A stretch of 64,000 nt of DNA, taken from contig CAADRB010000011.1 of NCBI GenBank assembly GCA_900708905.1, forward strand, positions 1,305,857 through 1,369,856. The letters are read 5' to 3'. The stretch comes from Hymenolepis diminuta (taxonomy: Eukaryota > Platyhelminthes > Cestoda > Cyclophyllidea > Hymenolepididae). Below are positions 24,854 through 34,750 of the stretch, piece after piece; positions within the stretch are counted from its first letter, which is position 1, and each line of letters begins with the position of its first letter. Both the position numbers and the translations under genes were made by a program. The notes beneath the pieces are model-generated. The model did not search any database and was not told the origin of the DNA. It was given only the letters and a program-made list of their open reading frames with translations.

Positions 24854-24950
24854 AAGTGAACTGCAGATCTATTCCATAAATCTTCGAATACCATTACACC
24901 TCTATCAGCCTTTTTTTCACTTGCTTATTGATCAATTTGAGTATCTAGAA

Positions 24951-24956
24951 AATAAA
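24951..24956 (+). promoter_or_regulatory. Annexin polyadenylation signal
   Basis: AATAAA 98 nt after the annexin stop codon, at the expected spacing. Confidence 0.65.
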
Positions 24957-26845
24957 CGAATTTTTGCGAGTTTTCTTTTGCGGCGTCTGTTGAAGTTAAT
25001 TTGAATCATTATGTTATCATATAGCTATTTATTCTAATTTAAATCTATCTGTAGAGTTAATTAAAGACGATCTATTATCTCACGTTAAAGATGTTTATAT
25101 TCCACTACTCCTCTTGGTAGATGGGTAGAAACTCAAATTCTGCCACTCTTAACTAGTCAAACCTAACCAGTGTAATTGGCCAAACTTAACGTCCTTATCG
25201 ATTGATTTAATTAAGTTCGTGATCTATGTTCATATTAGAAATGTATGGAGGTAGCAGATGCTTTCTCGCTACCTCTAAGTTATTAATCACTTTCAAGGGC
25301 GTTCTGAAGCATAACATAATAAGGATAGACAAATTCGAATAGAGGGAATCCTATCATAGATAACCCAAAGAGGATTAAGCCTGTCAAGGAATAGAGAGGC
25401 TATGTCTATTAAAGTGGTGTTAAATCCTGCTAGAAAAAAAAACAATTTAAGAGCCCAACCAAGTTAAATTTAGAGATATAACATTATAAAACTGTTGATC
25501 AAAAGACTAACAGAATACAACTGATCTTTCCCAGACTAGAGGACAGTCTCGGAAGGAGCGCAAGTAGCTAGATAATAGATTTTTGTGCCTAGCCATTCTT
25601 CGATCTACTGCCAATCTTCACTACACCAACAGAATAAAGAGGGAAGGCAGTCGCAAACGGCAAACTTTATTAGTAGCAACTTGCTTCCTGAGAGAGGGGC
25701 CAAGAGCAATGGATTGGTCTGTAGGTTCTGGTGGATACTATGGGCGTAAATACGAAAAAAAAACAGCTGACGATATGTGGGTTTCACCGAGAGGGTATAT
25801 ATATACATTAAGATTGAAGATGAATTAGTTGAGTCACACTAACGGAAACTTAGGCTTGCTCAGGGCACATTGACTCAGCGAGTGGATAGCATTGAGATTT
25901 TTGCATTCGATGCAGATTACTAGATCACAGATCGTAAGTGACACACAGAGTTCCAGATGAAAAGCTGACTCTTTAGGAAAATTTGGAAGTATTAACATGA
26001 AAGTGTTCGTGATTTAGGTAATAAGGATGAAAGATTTAATTTGAGGAGAATTTAATAAATTGGATCACAACAGAGCTGAGTTGTACAATAAATGTTTTGG
26101 ATAAGCGTAAAGGAATGAAGGATGAGGAGATAGGAAGTTAAAAGAAAAGTTAGGAATCAAAAGAGCAGGAGAAAAGCTTCAGCGCAGTGTGTGAGGCCGA
26201 TCATGAGGCCGAATTGGGGTACGCTAAATTTAAGTTGTACGTTTTGCATCCTTCGTTTGTCTGATGAGTATATAATAAAAAAATCATTATCCGAAAGCTA
26301 TGACAGTTCCGCTAAATTAGTCAACATGGGGATTCAATAGAGTACGATGCTCTTGTATTTCGCATGAATTTCTCAAAGATAAAATTCACGTATCCCATTT
26401 TACGTCCATCAGCTTAGGTCACAAATTTGCGTGTGCTCATTCAGTTTCATTATGTTATCAATGCTGACGATTTTGTAAAATTTGAGAATTTAATAGGAAT
26501 GAATGATTCATTACTTGATTTTTTAGTTAAATTGAGCCCTAAAATCACCTTCAGCCTTTTTAAATCGTTCTGTCTTAGCATATTTTGAGGTGAAAAGCTT
26601 GAAAAACCGCACAGCGTGTCTCTGCTAAATTGTAGTGTCTCTTCATCCGACCCAAACTTTTAACATGCGATAAGGCAAATTTTCAAGAAGGCCACTACGC
26701 CATCAGTTCACAACCCAAAACTAGCAAACTCAATGGTGAATATTATTGATATTATTTGGATATGTGATAATCTGCACCGATGAGACTGTTATCAGATTAT
26801 TTAATAAAATTAAAAAAACAGTTATGATTTATTGTCTGTATAAAC
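24957..26845. other. Gene-free stretch
   Basis: Apart from the SINE fragment at 25095-25190, nothing recognisable. The overlapping opposite-strand open frames around 25583-25828 look like chance. Confidence 0.4.
25095..25190 (-). repeat. SINE body fragment, reversed
   Basis: On the minus strand: ACACTGGTTAGGTTTGACTA, then GAGTGGCAGAATTTGAGTTT and CTACC, matching the SINE body at 4785. Confidence 0.6.
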
Positions 26846-27150
26846 TGCTATAGACAGCAGACGTCTATCAACAACCAGCGATAAGAATTGATTGATTAAC
26901 TATAAAATCTCGTCTATAGTGTCAATAGGTGGTCCAGCTGTGTGTGCATGTTCGTACATAGTACCTAGTCAGATGTCAATCGTCACGCCTAAACATCGAC
27001 GATGAGACATGACTGACGTCAAATGGAGAAATGTTTTGTATCAAACCAAATTTACTAATTAATAGGTTGGGGTGGCTTGTCTGCCACCTTCGAACTGATC
27101 TGGTGACATGGTGGCTTGACTTATTCGATCGGTGTGGCCCCAGTAGACCA
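26846..27150 (+). repeat. Dispersed repeat, family 3 (copy 1)
   Basis: Shares with 42057-42290, on the same strand, ordered blocks such as GCTATAGACAGCAGACGTCT, CTATAGTGTCAATAGGTGGT, a GTGTGTGCATGTTCG stretch and TGACTTATTC. Not coding. It ends about 440 bp before LTR element copy A. Confidence 0.55.
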
Positions 27151-27586
27151 TAACGTTATATTACAGAAACAAAAAATGGAAGGTAAGTGGTTGTCTGTCA
27201 AAATTCAAGAATTTCACGCTTATTATGATGATGCACATAATAATGCCATATTGTGCAAAGAATAGATCGTTAAATTTTCCTTATGTTCATCTGTTTGAGC
27301 CTCCGAAAATAGGGAGAATTTTTATTTGCAAGGTCAACATGACAAACAAGCCTACTGACGTGTCTATAATGTGGGAACTTTAGTGCTAATGACAACAGAC
27401 GTTAGTCAACATTTGGATATCAGAAATGATACATTGGCGATGAGCTTATGACAACAGAATCCACGGGTGATCCAGCTTTGCGTATTTGTGTGTTTTCATG
27501 TAGGTGCTCACATGGATGAAGAGCCATTACGTGGAGAAATCGAATTCTAGAAATGACACATGTTTCATGAATAAGTGCTAGGTATA

Positions 27587-29950
27587 TGTTACATGTAAGA
27601 AAATAATATATTTCCTAAAATAATTCTTATTTATAAGATTCTTTGTTTATCACCTTTTAATTCCTCCTTCTTTCAATTCCCTTTCATTCGAACCAATTTA
27701 TTTACATTACGATTGCAAATGGCGCATAATATAAATGGACCTGTCGACACACAAACGTCTTGTTTTAATATAGTGATATAGTGATTTGGGTCATTTTGTA
27801 TTGAGTTGTATCGGGTCGCATTTGTAACTGGGGCAATGTCTTAGGGAATCTAAGAGTCGGTTATGGTATCCTACAGAGAAGAGCAGATTGCAATAGGTTG
27901 GCGACGCAGTTGTCGAATTACGCGAATATGGAGGCCTGAATCTCTTCAAGCTTGAGAAATACCTTCACCCAGGTGAATTTCTCAACGTCCACTAAGGATC
28001 CCAAAGACTACGTGAAAAATGTAGGTATACTTCATCGTAATCCTCTTTTGGGTGAAATTTTTGCAACGTGGTATACTCAACACCGTGATTTTTACAAGAA
28101 CATCATGACAGATCTCCCCCACGCCACTCGAATTACCATGCTGCTTCGTGAATTTAACAAAAGTGACCACTACCTATTTTTATCCTACTTTCAACCGATG
28201 GATCCTGCCGATCTAACTTATGAAAAGATTAATAGTAAGTTAGATTCGGTCGTTGGTGACAACAGCTCTCTCTTCAACTTGACCATAAGTGAAGATGAAA
28301 ATGTTCACCATCATGGAGATGTCGTTAATCGACTTTGCACTAGTTTCCGATTTGGTTCTCTCGATGAAACCCAATTCAGATGTTTCATTTTCATTCTTGA
28401 ACAAGAAACCCGATGTCAAGTAGTACCATCGCAGACCCGAATCTGCTGGGGACTGTTAACCGCGAGTTTTCAACTTGAATGGACCTGAAATTTACCTATC
28501 ATGCATCGACCGAGGGGACCCACTCCCCATCCGACAATTATCCGACGAATATCAGAAGTAGTCACGTCCAAGATGCCAACTTTGCGGAGAACGTCGTTAT
28601 CATCGAGAATGCCCTATCGAAAACGTCGCTGCCAGAACTGCAATGACAATGGCCACAGAATCTTCTACGAACAGTTCAACGAGGCAAAACTCAAACAACA
28701 AGAGACCATTAACTCAGACGAGGCGGAGCTATGCTCGACACTGGCTCCGATATCTAATGCTGTGCAACTCTATGTATCCTGGAGAAGACGATCTTCAGGA
28801 AGTGCTACTTTACAGATCGAAGTATTAATCTTTTTGGCCTAGGCTGGATAGATGAGCTCAACCTTATCTAATTACCATGACGATAACGAAACCCACCAGA
28901 CATCTACTCTCGAACCCACGAATACGGAAAATCCCGTGAGAGGATGCAACTAGTGTCTACATGTTGCCAAAATCCCTCATCCTTCTATTCATATTCAATC
29001 GCCGGAACCAAATTCTCCCAGGACTCACCTCTAACTTACTACTCCGGACACACTAAAGGTGCGACATGCACTACAATAATAAATTCACATTCGAAAGGGT
29101 TCGATGTTACTCTACTCTCGCCGATAACAAGCAAATCAACTATCTTTGTTTTCCATAAACTCGCAGTGTGCCAGAAACGCTTTTTACGGACTCAAGTATA
29201 TAGTTTAAATCTACATTTTGCCTAATCTTGCTCCGATCGATCGATTATTCAGTTAAGACGATCTCTCGCCGTGTTAAGGCAATCCGCCTCCGCAGCAGAA
29301 TATAGAGGTTGAGATTTAAGGACAGCGTGTAAAGAGATGTTGTTATGATAACAACTTTGTGTTCCGACAAAGTGTGACCCGATGCGCGCATATAGTGTGG
29401 ACGATCTTATGTATGCCCTCAGTCATAATTTAAATCACCAATGGGCAGCTGCCATAATCACTAAGCCACGTAGAGGCGATATCTGCGACTTGGAGAACGG
29501 AAAGGACACTTGATTTCACGATCGCAAACAATTCAGACCAGGAGGATTTGATTTGTTGAATTGTGAAAACCATCATTCCTTGAATAATCCTGATGCTATT
29601 AATTTTTTGTGTTCTATATCTTACAGTTCTATAACTCCCGAACAGCCCCTGGTTCCCGAAGGAAACGATCAAGATAATATCCCCAAGTATCACCAGGACT
29701 CTATGGCATTTCCACCTTTTAGTTCTTTCTTTTAATTCCCTGTCATTGGGACCAATTTATTTACATAACGGTTGTTAATGGTGCATAACATAAATTGACC
29801 TATCGATGCGCAAACGTGCCTCTTGTGTTGATATAGTGATTTGAATCGTTTTGCATTGTGGTGTTGTCGGGTCGTGTTTGTAACTGGTGCAATACTTTAG
29901 GGAATCTAAAAGTCGGTTACGGTATTCTACAGAGAAGAGCAGATTGAAAA
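27587..29950 (+). mobile_element. Defective LTR retroelement, copy A of inverted pair
   Basis: The 5' LTR runs about 27587-27894 (TGTTACATGTAAG ... AGAGAAGAGCAGATTGCAAT). A primer-binding-like TTGGCGACGCAG follows. The internal part has gag remains, a protease active-site scrap and a pol tail, with no reverse transcriptase or integrase. The 3' LTR is cut at its 5' side, beginning about 29711 and ending 29950. The 5-bp repeat GTATA flanks the element at 27582-27586 and 29951-29955. Compared with copy B (43763-46254), a 125-bp piece is missing at the junction GGCATTT/CCACC, plus 3 bp in the LTR; this accounts exactly for the 128-bp length difference. Elsewhere the copies looked nearly base-for-base identical, although the two LTRs within each copy differ at roughly one site in eight. 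Non-autonomous, Gypsy-like. Confidence 0.85.
27952..28842 (+). pseudogene. Broken gag-protease region of copy A
   Basis: The open frame 27952-28485 carries a gag-like block with KDPKDYVKNV, YKNIMTDLPHATRITML and LTYEKINSKLDSVVGD; diverged forms recur in the remnant at 42889-43408. It has no ATG of its own. Downstream, two nucleocapsid-like knuckles lie in different frames: CQLCGERRYHREC (from 28574) and RCQNCNDNGH (from 28627, its last Cys replaced). The retropepsin signature AMLDTGSDI lies in a third frame at about 28728-28754 and runs straight into a stop. The gene is therefore frameshifted several times and cannot make a working polyprotein. Copy B carries the same breaks. Confidence 0.75.
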
Positions 29951-31212
29951 GTATATAAATCCAATTTGTTTATTGATATATTTGGGTGTCTCCTGACTAG
30001 TACTGTACTGACTCGCTTGACTTATTCCTTTTGTGTAACCCCGGTCTGCCTTACTTCATTTGTAGCGGATATTTTCTATAAGAAAACGTTGATAAATTAC
30101 GAGTGAATAAGTGCTATTCTATTTTATTTTATCAATATACTTTGAAAATCGAGGGTATTTAAGTATATTGGAACATAAAGATCAAATCGTATCATTCGTA
30201 TTTTGGAAATAATAAAAGGCTGATAAGTTCATGATAGAAATATTTGAACGTGACGATGCATAATATGTTCATTAAGTAAAGGTGGAGAATCTAATGAATT
30301 CTGTATTCATACAGAGAATGATGGCCTAAATCTCTTTTTCTTTCCTCCTGAATCCTTACCAATTTACTTATTATTTCAAATTTTACTACATCCTCATGAT
30401 TAAAAACTGCGGAAAATTATTTCATCACGGGTGGTAATAACAATGAATAGAAACTACTTTTACAATGTATTATCATGAGTTTATTTTTGAGGATTAACTT
30501 CATATTGCTACTACAAAATCAGTGAAACAATGCTTTACTAAGTTTCAGTTCCTATACAAGCGTACAAGTGTAAAAACGAGATTTAGAAAGAAGAGACCAA
30601 AATTGCAGAGGGTCACATTATTGTTGGTTAAATATTATTCCATTTAACTTAATAGGTTCCTTAACCTAGAGTTTTGTTCCAATAATTAGGTTTATGTATT
30701 ATGATTAGTTCAATATCTATACAAAACTGATTTGAAATTTGAAAGACCTAAATATTTATGAAAATATAATTAAGCAAGTTTCTCTGAGATATAATTGATA
30801 TATCATTTTAAAAGAGACACGTTTATTAGTTGATTAAATAATTAGAAGTGATTTTGAAATTTCATTCTAAAGGGGAAAAAATTAGAATATATATATATAT
30901 ATGACATATTAAAGCATTGAAAAATATGTAATCAATATTGCAGAAATCGTTATCTTTATAATTTTATTACACTGATTGTACTGAGCGCACCGCACGGAGG
31001 TTATTGCTTTGTAATATCGTATTTTTTGTCATTTTCATCTTCTTTTATGAGATATATTTTCAAGTATCTGATTTAATCTTTGTTATTACTAGGTTTTCAT
31101 TATATGTACAAAGGTACTTGATACTTTTATTTTTTTGATTATTTTGTTTTTGAGATTCGTATTGATTTTTGTTCTTGCATTGAAATATAACTCATCACTT
31201 TCTTATATAGCG
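29951..31212. other. Intergenic, upstream of zinc-finger gene 1
   Basis: AT-rich. It holds a short AT microsatellite at about 30886-30902 and, at 29975-30070, a fragment with CTCGCTTGACTTATTCC that resembles the end of family 3. No gene seen. Confidence 0.4.
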
Positions 31213-32106
31213 ATGTCCGAATGCAGTAAATGCCCATTTTGTGAACAAACTTTCACAGTAGTGTCTGAATTTTGGGACCATATTAATACGCTCGATTGTA
31301 AAAGCGAACCTTCCTCTAGTTCGGCACCTCCACTCTATTCTTCCAATCCTGAAGTTTCGCAACCCGAGAAGGAGGCTGTATCTGTGCACCCATCAAGTTC
31401 GAATGATGTACTCGAAAGAGTGAGTGCTCTGAGTCCTTCTATTGAATATCATAATGGAAACGCTCGACCTTTTGAAATAAATGAAATGAAAATTACCTTG
31501 TCTTCCTCCCTGCCACCACCACCTGAAACTCAGCCAACAATACCAGTAGCAAATGGTATTTCAAATGGTAATTTGTTTTCAAAGAAGGAGTTTCCTGTCA
31601 AAGCAACAGAAGCAGCACCAGTGTCTCAGCCGCCTAAATGGAAATGCATCCTTTGCGATATCGAATTCACAGAGAAACAGGCTATGATAGGTCATGTTCG
31701 AAGTGCCGAGCACGAAGCCAAAATCCCAACTAACACTACTGCAGGTAATCGTTCTCAATCTATCACTGTTACCCCTGCCAATCCAACCAACAACTTCAAT
31801 GATACTGCCAACACTGGCATTAAGAAAGATGAGCTTGTTGCAATAGTTCGTCAAATAGTTAGAGAGGAGCTGCAATCAATGTTTCAATCATATTTCGATG
31901 GTGACAAAAGTCCCAAACGCTCTTCCTCAAATACCATGGAAACAAATAATTCTGATACTAGATTCATAAAAATGCAAGCAGGCTTTATCCATTGCGAAGC
32001 TTGTGATTGTTCTATAACATCCGTGGCAAATCTCTCTCTACATGTTGAAGGAAAGAAACACAGAGCTAACGTTGCGAAGTTGACCACCCCCGCCTCAATG
32101 CACTGA
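31213..32106 (+). CDS. Three-finger zinc-finger protein with PPxY motif
   Basis: Intronless frame of 297 residues ending TGA. I start it at the ATG at 31213 (MSECSKCPFCEQ), because this matches the start of the neighbouring paralogue and lies 2 nt after an acceptor-like TTCTTATATAG; an upstream in-frame extension is a hydrophobic, non-ATG run. Finger 1 is C2HC (C7, C10, H23, C29). Finger 2 is U1-like C2H2 (C145, C148, H161, H167) after WKC. Finger 3 is similar (C261, C264, H277, H283). A PPLY motif (39-42) could bind WW domains. Residues 206-228 form a likely charged helix (DELVAIVRQIVREEL). The CX2CX12HX5H spacing is that of U1/matrin-type fingers, which often bind RNA. Function unknown. An ATTAAA at 32157 may serve for polyadenylation. 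Confidence 0.8.
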   Translation: MSECSKCPFCEQTFTVVSEFWDHINTLDCKSEPSSSSAPPLYSSNPEVSQPEKEAVSVHPSSSNDVLERVSALSPSIEYHNGNARPFEINEMKITLSSSLPPPPETQPTIPVANGISNGNLFSKKEFPVKATEAAPVSQPPKWKCILCDIEFTEKQAMIGHVRSAEHEAKIPTNTTAGNRSQSITVTPANPTNNFNDTANTGIKKDELVAIVRQIVREELQSMFQSYFDGDKSPKRSSSNTMETNNSDTRFIKMQAGFIHCEACDCSITSVANLSLHVEGKKHRANVAKLTTPASMH

Positions 32107-32439
32107 TGCCCTCTCTCCCCCCCCCCTCTCTTACCGTACGCTTCTGAGTTACCAATATTAAAATCGTTTGTATTTTTTCACGTCGATTATGCTAGATTTC
32201 TCTTGTTTACAACCCATTTGGTTAAGCGGTGACACTTAAATTGTATGCGTGGTAGGAAAGAACCTGATCACCCACCCTTCGTGAATCGATTTGTTTATAT
32301 TGTGCGAGGTGTGTGGTGCCTACCATGCAGTCGATTTGCGTCAGAAGTCTGTTGATTTTAGAAACTAGTTACGAAAGAAAACTGGAGAGAAAAAATTTAT
32401 TTAAAGAGAAGTAGGACTGTAGCACCGCGGTAATAATAG
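32107..32439. other. Convergent intergenic spacer
   Basis: A 333-bp spacer between the stop codons of the two zinc-finger genes. It starts with a C-rich pyrimidine run near 32110-32131. A minus-strand AATAAA (plus-strand TTTATT 32396-32401) lies 39 nt past the stop of the second gene. Confidence 0.6.
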
Positions 32440-32988
32440 TCAGAGGGAATTTCCAGTGGCGTCACCTTCAACTATTTGTAGGAAATGTCGCAAGTATTTA
32501 GCCATTTCGGATCTGACGATGTGTTTTATTTCTTCATTAGTTTGGGGAGGTTCGGAAGCAGTTCGTGGTTGTGTGGGCGGTGAGTAAGAGGCAGCTTCCG
32601 GTTGTTGATCGGTTAAAATGCCGATTGGGCCAAGGTTCAGGCTTGGATTTGGATATCCGCAGGAAGTGTCTTTTATTTTACTACCCGATCCAAGAGCACG
32701 ATTGTGTTCGGAGCTGCGCAAATGTTTTTGGAATTCTTCTCGAGCGTCAAAATTTAAGTTACAACTGTTACATTTCCATGACTGGTTACTGGACGGTGGG
32801 TAAGTTGGTGGTGATTCTGAATATGCTGGCGGGGATTGAAGTGAATAATAGGGCCGATCGGGAGGTGGAGGTTGGTAAAAATCGTTTTGCTGTCGCAAGG
32901 TAGCAGTAATCTTCCTACATTTACTAAAGTGTTCATGGAAGGCAGTGTCAGGTATAAGTTCTCCGCAATATGGGCACTTAGTATCCAT
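32440..32988 (-). CDS. Two-finger zinc-finger protein, convergent paralogue
   Basis: Intronless frame of 182 residues on the minus strand, starting MDTKCPYCGEL. The minus-strand acceptor CTGCTCTTTTAG ends 11 nt before the ATG, as expected for a trans-spliced or UTR-spliced message. Finger 1 is C2HC (C5, C8, H20, C24). Finger 2 is U1-like (C73, C76, H89, H95) and is preceded by WKC as in the neighbour at 31213. Between them is a Pro/Tyr-rich linker with two WW-binding PPxY motifs, PPAY (53-56) and PPTY (60-63). The C-terminal helix NEEIKHIVRSEMAKYLRHFL (151-170) parallels the neighbour's DELVAIVRQIVREEL. The neighbour's third finger is absent here. The shared order of parts points to an old inverted duplication. 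Function is unknown; RNA binding plus a WW-domain partner is a reasonable guess. Confidence 0.8.
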   Translation of the reverse strand: MDTKCPYCGELIPDTAFHEHFSKCRKITATLRQQNDFYQPPPPDRPYYSLQSPPAYSESPPTYPPSSNQSWKCNSCNLNFDAREEFQKHLRSSEHNRALGSGSKIKDTSCGYPNPSLNLGPIGILTDQQPEAASYSPPTQPRTASEPPQTNEEIKHIVRSEMAKYLRHFLQIVEGDATGNSL

Positions 32989-33572
32989 GTAGATGAAATC
33001 TAAAAGAGCAGAATAGCCGATTCAGGTTTCAAGGAAGTAGGTAAGCTACCATAAATAGTAACATAAATAAATTAATATGTAGGAACTAATTACTAGCTTG
33101 AGGTTCATTACGTAGAAAAATCAGTGACAAAAGCATTATATTAAAAATCAATAGTCAAACTCAGTTATACCTATTTTATTTGTTAGATTACTCGACGACA
33201 AAGCTAGTAAAGCCCGCCCGTACCCTCCTGTGTTAGTTAGGTGCCAGTTATCAAGGCCGAATTTTCATGAATTGTATAAATAAACAATTACTTTTTTTAT
33301 TATGAATCAGAAATAAATAGGTAAAATTTATTTGTCAAATATTTTCATATTTTGAAAAATAAACAATTAATTTATCTAATTAAAACTGAGATTAATTTAT
33401 GTTTGGAAATAGATAAAACTTTAGATCTTACTTATTCTTTAGCCATACAGTTTCAAAAATCACTTATTAATTGTTCAGATTATATAAATGTCTTAATTTG
33501 CATGAGAAGAGTGAAAATTTTCTCTTTCATTCTTGAAGGTTAACATTGACAATAAAAGTTAACATGCCCTAG

Positions 33573-33764
33573 TATCAGAATTATTTTGTATCGAACTTCG
33601 CGACTGGTCGTGAACAATTGAAAAAGGAAGTAATTGACAAGTACCCAGGAACATGCCATGTAAGTCATACGGTTCTCTTCCCCGACAAAGTGGAAAAAGG
33701 ATACGAGATGATAACAATATATTCATATTTAGTGCACCTTGTGCAACAAATTCAGTTGGGATGA
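33573..33764 (+). other. Unidentified coding-like open stretch
   Basis: 63 codons without ATG, bounded upstream by an in-frame TAG and downstream by TGA. It reads ...FATGREQLKKEVIDKYPGTC and later HTVLFPDKVEKGYEMITIYS, a composition unlike the Lys/Asn/Ile-rich chance frames nearby. Acceptor-like AGs (CCCTAG, TATCAG) precede it. A consensus donor GTAAGT sits at 33657 after GTCH, so it may be a real exon ending there, or a transposon or pseudogene scrap. I do not recognise the family. Confidence 0.35.
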
Positions 33765-34473
33765 GGTTCTGTAGAATAATTTTGGAGTTCTCAGTAAAAA
33801 TCATAAAAATTACATGAACGGACTTTATGTGTTACACAATAGATTTATCTATTTCTGCTCTCTCATGTTTGAATCTTCTAACTAAGCCAGGTTACTGATG
33901 ATAAGATAATATTAAGAAAGTAACCAATGTTAGTATGTAAACAGAATGCATTTCATGAATTGAAGAGCAATTCCTTTCCCACAGGGTTTTGACAGGTCTA
34001 GGTGGAAAGCTGCAATAGCTGATAAGATCCAGCCTACACGGAGGTAAAACATCAGTTTTACCTACTGATAACACAAATTATTTTTATGTAAGGTAGGCGT
34101 CTTATTCTCAGTCTGCAGCTTTTATTATAGAGGGATTTTATTTGAAATAGTATTAACCGATAGCAGGTAAATAAAGTGTATTCTTGTTTTAGATTGTTCT
34201 CTGCTTTCATGTTTCCAAGAGCACTAAACTTTTATCAGCCGTAGCGATCAATTTTGAAGTAAATCTATAACAACGTTGAAGAAACCGTGAGTCTCTTACA
34301 AGAAGCCAACAAGCAAGGTTCAGTGCCCCGGAGTAATATCTCGGGATGATCAATTTCTACAGATAAATTCGAAATTGTGCAAGGTTCATATCAATAAATG
34401 GACTCACGGTGCTCCTGACAGCCTGTTATTTTATCGGGAAAAACTGTTATCGATTCAGTGGTATTTTCATCTT
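33765..34473. other. Gene-free stretch
   Basis: Nothing recognisable on either strand between the open stretch at 33.6 kb and the solo LTR. Confidence 0.4.
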
Positions 34474-34750
34474 TGTAATAATCTGTTATTCTCTGTAGGA
34501 TACCGTAATAGACTCTTAGATTTCCTAAAATATTGCACCAGTTACAAACACCACAATGCAAAACGATCCTAATCACTATATCAACACAAGAGGCACGTTT
34601 GTGCATCGATAGGTCAATTTATATTATGCACCATTAACAACCGTTATGTAAATAAATTCATTCAAATGAATGGGAATTAAAAGGTGGCAAACGAAGAATC
34701 TTACATATAAGAATTATTTTAGGAAACATATTATTTTCTTGTACGTAACA
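34474..34750 (-). mobile_element. Solo LTR, same family, minus strand
   Basis: On the minus strand it runs TGTTACGTACAAGAAAATAA ... CAGATTATTACA and keeps the family landmarks (CCACCTTTTAATTCCC, TTTACATAACGG, TTGATATAGTG). A perfect 5-bp target duplication, ATCTT, flanks it at 34469-34473 and 34751-34755. No internal sequence remains. Confidence 0.8.

Noticed and set aside
31135..31212. N-terminal extension of zinc-finger gene 1 (hydrophobic segment)
   Set aside because: It starts at TTG, not ATG, an acceptor lies just before the ATG at 31213, and the paralogue starts at the equivalent place.
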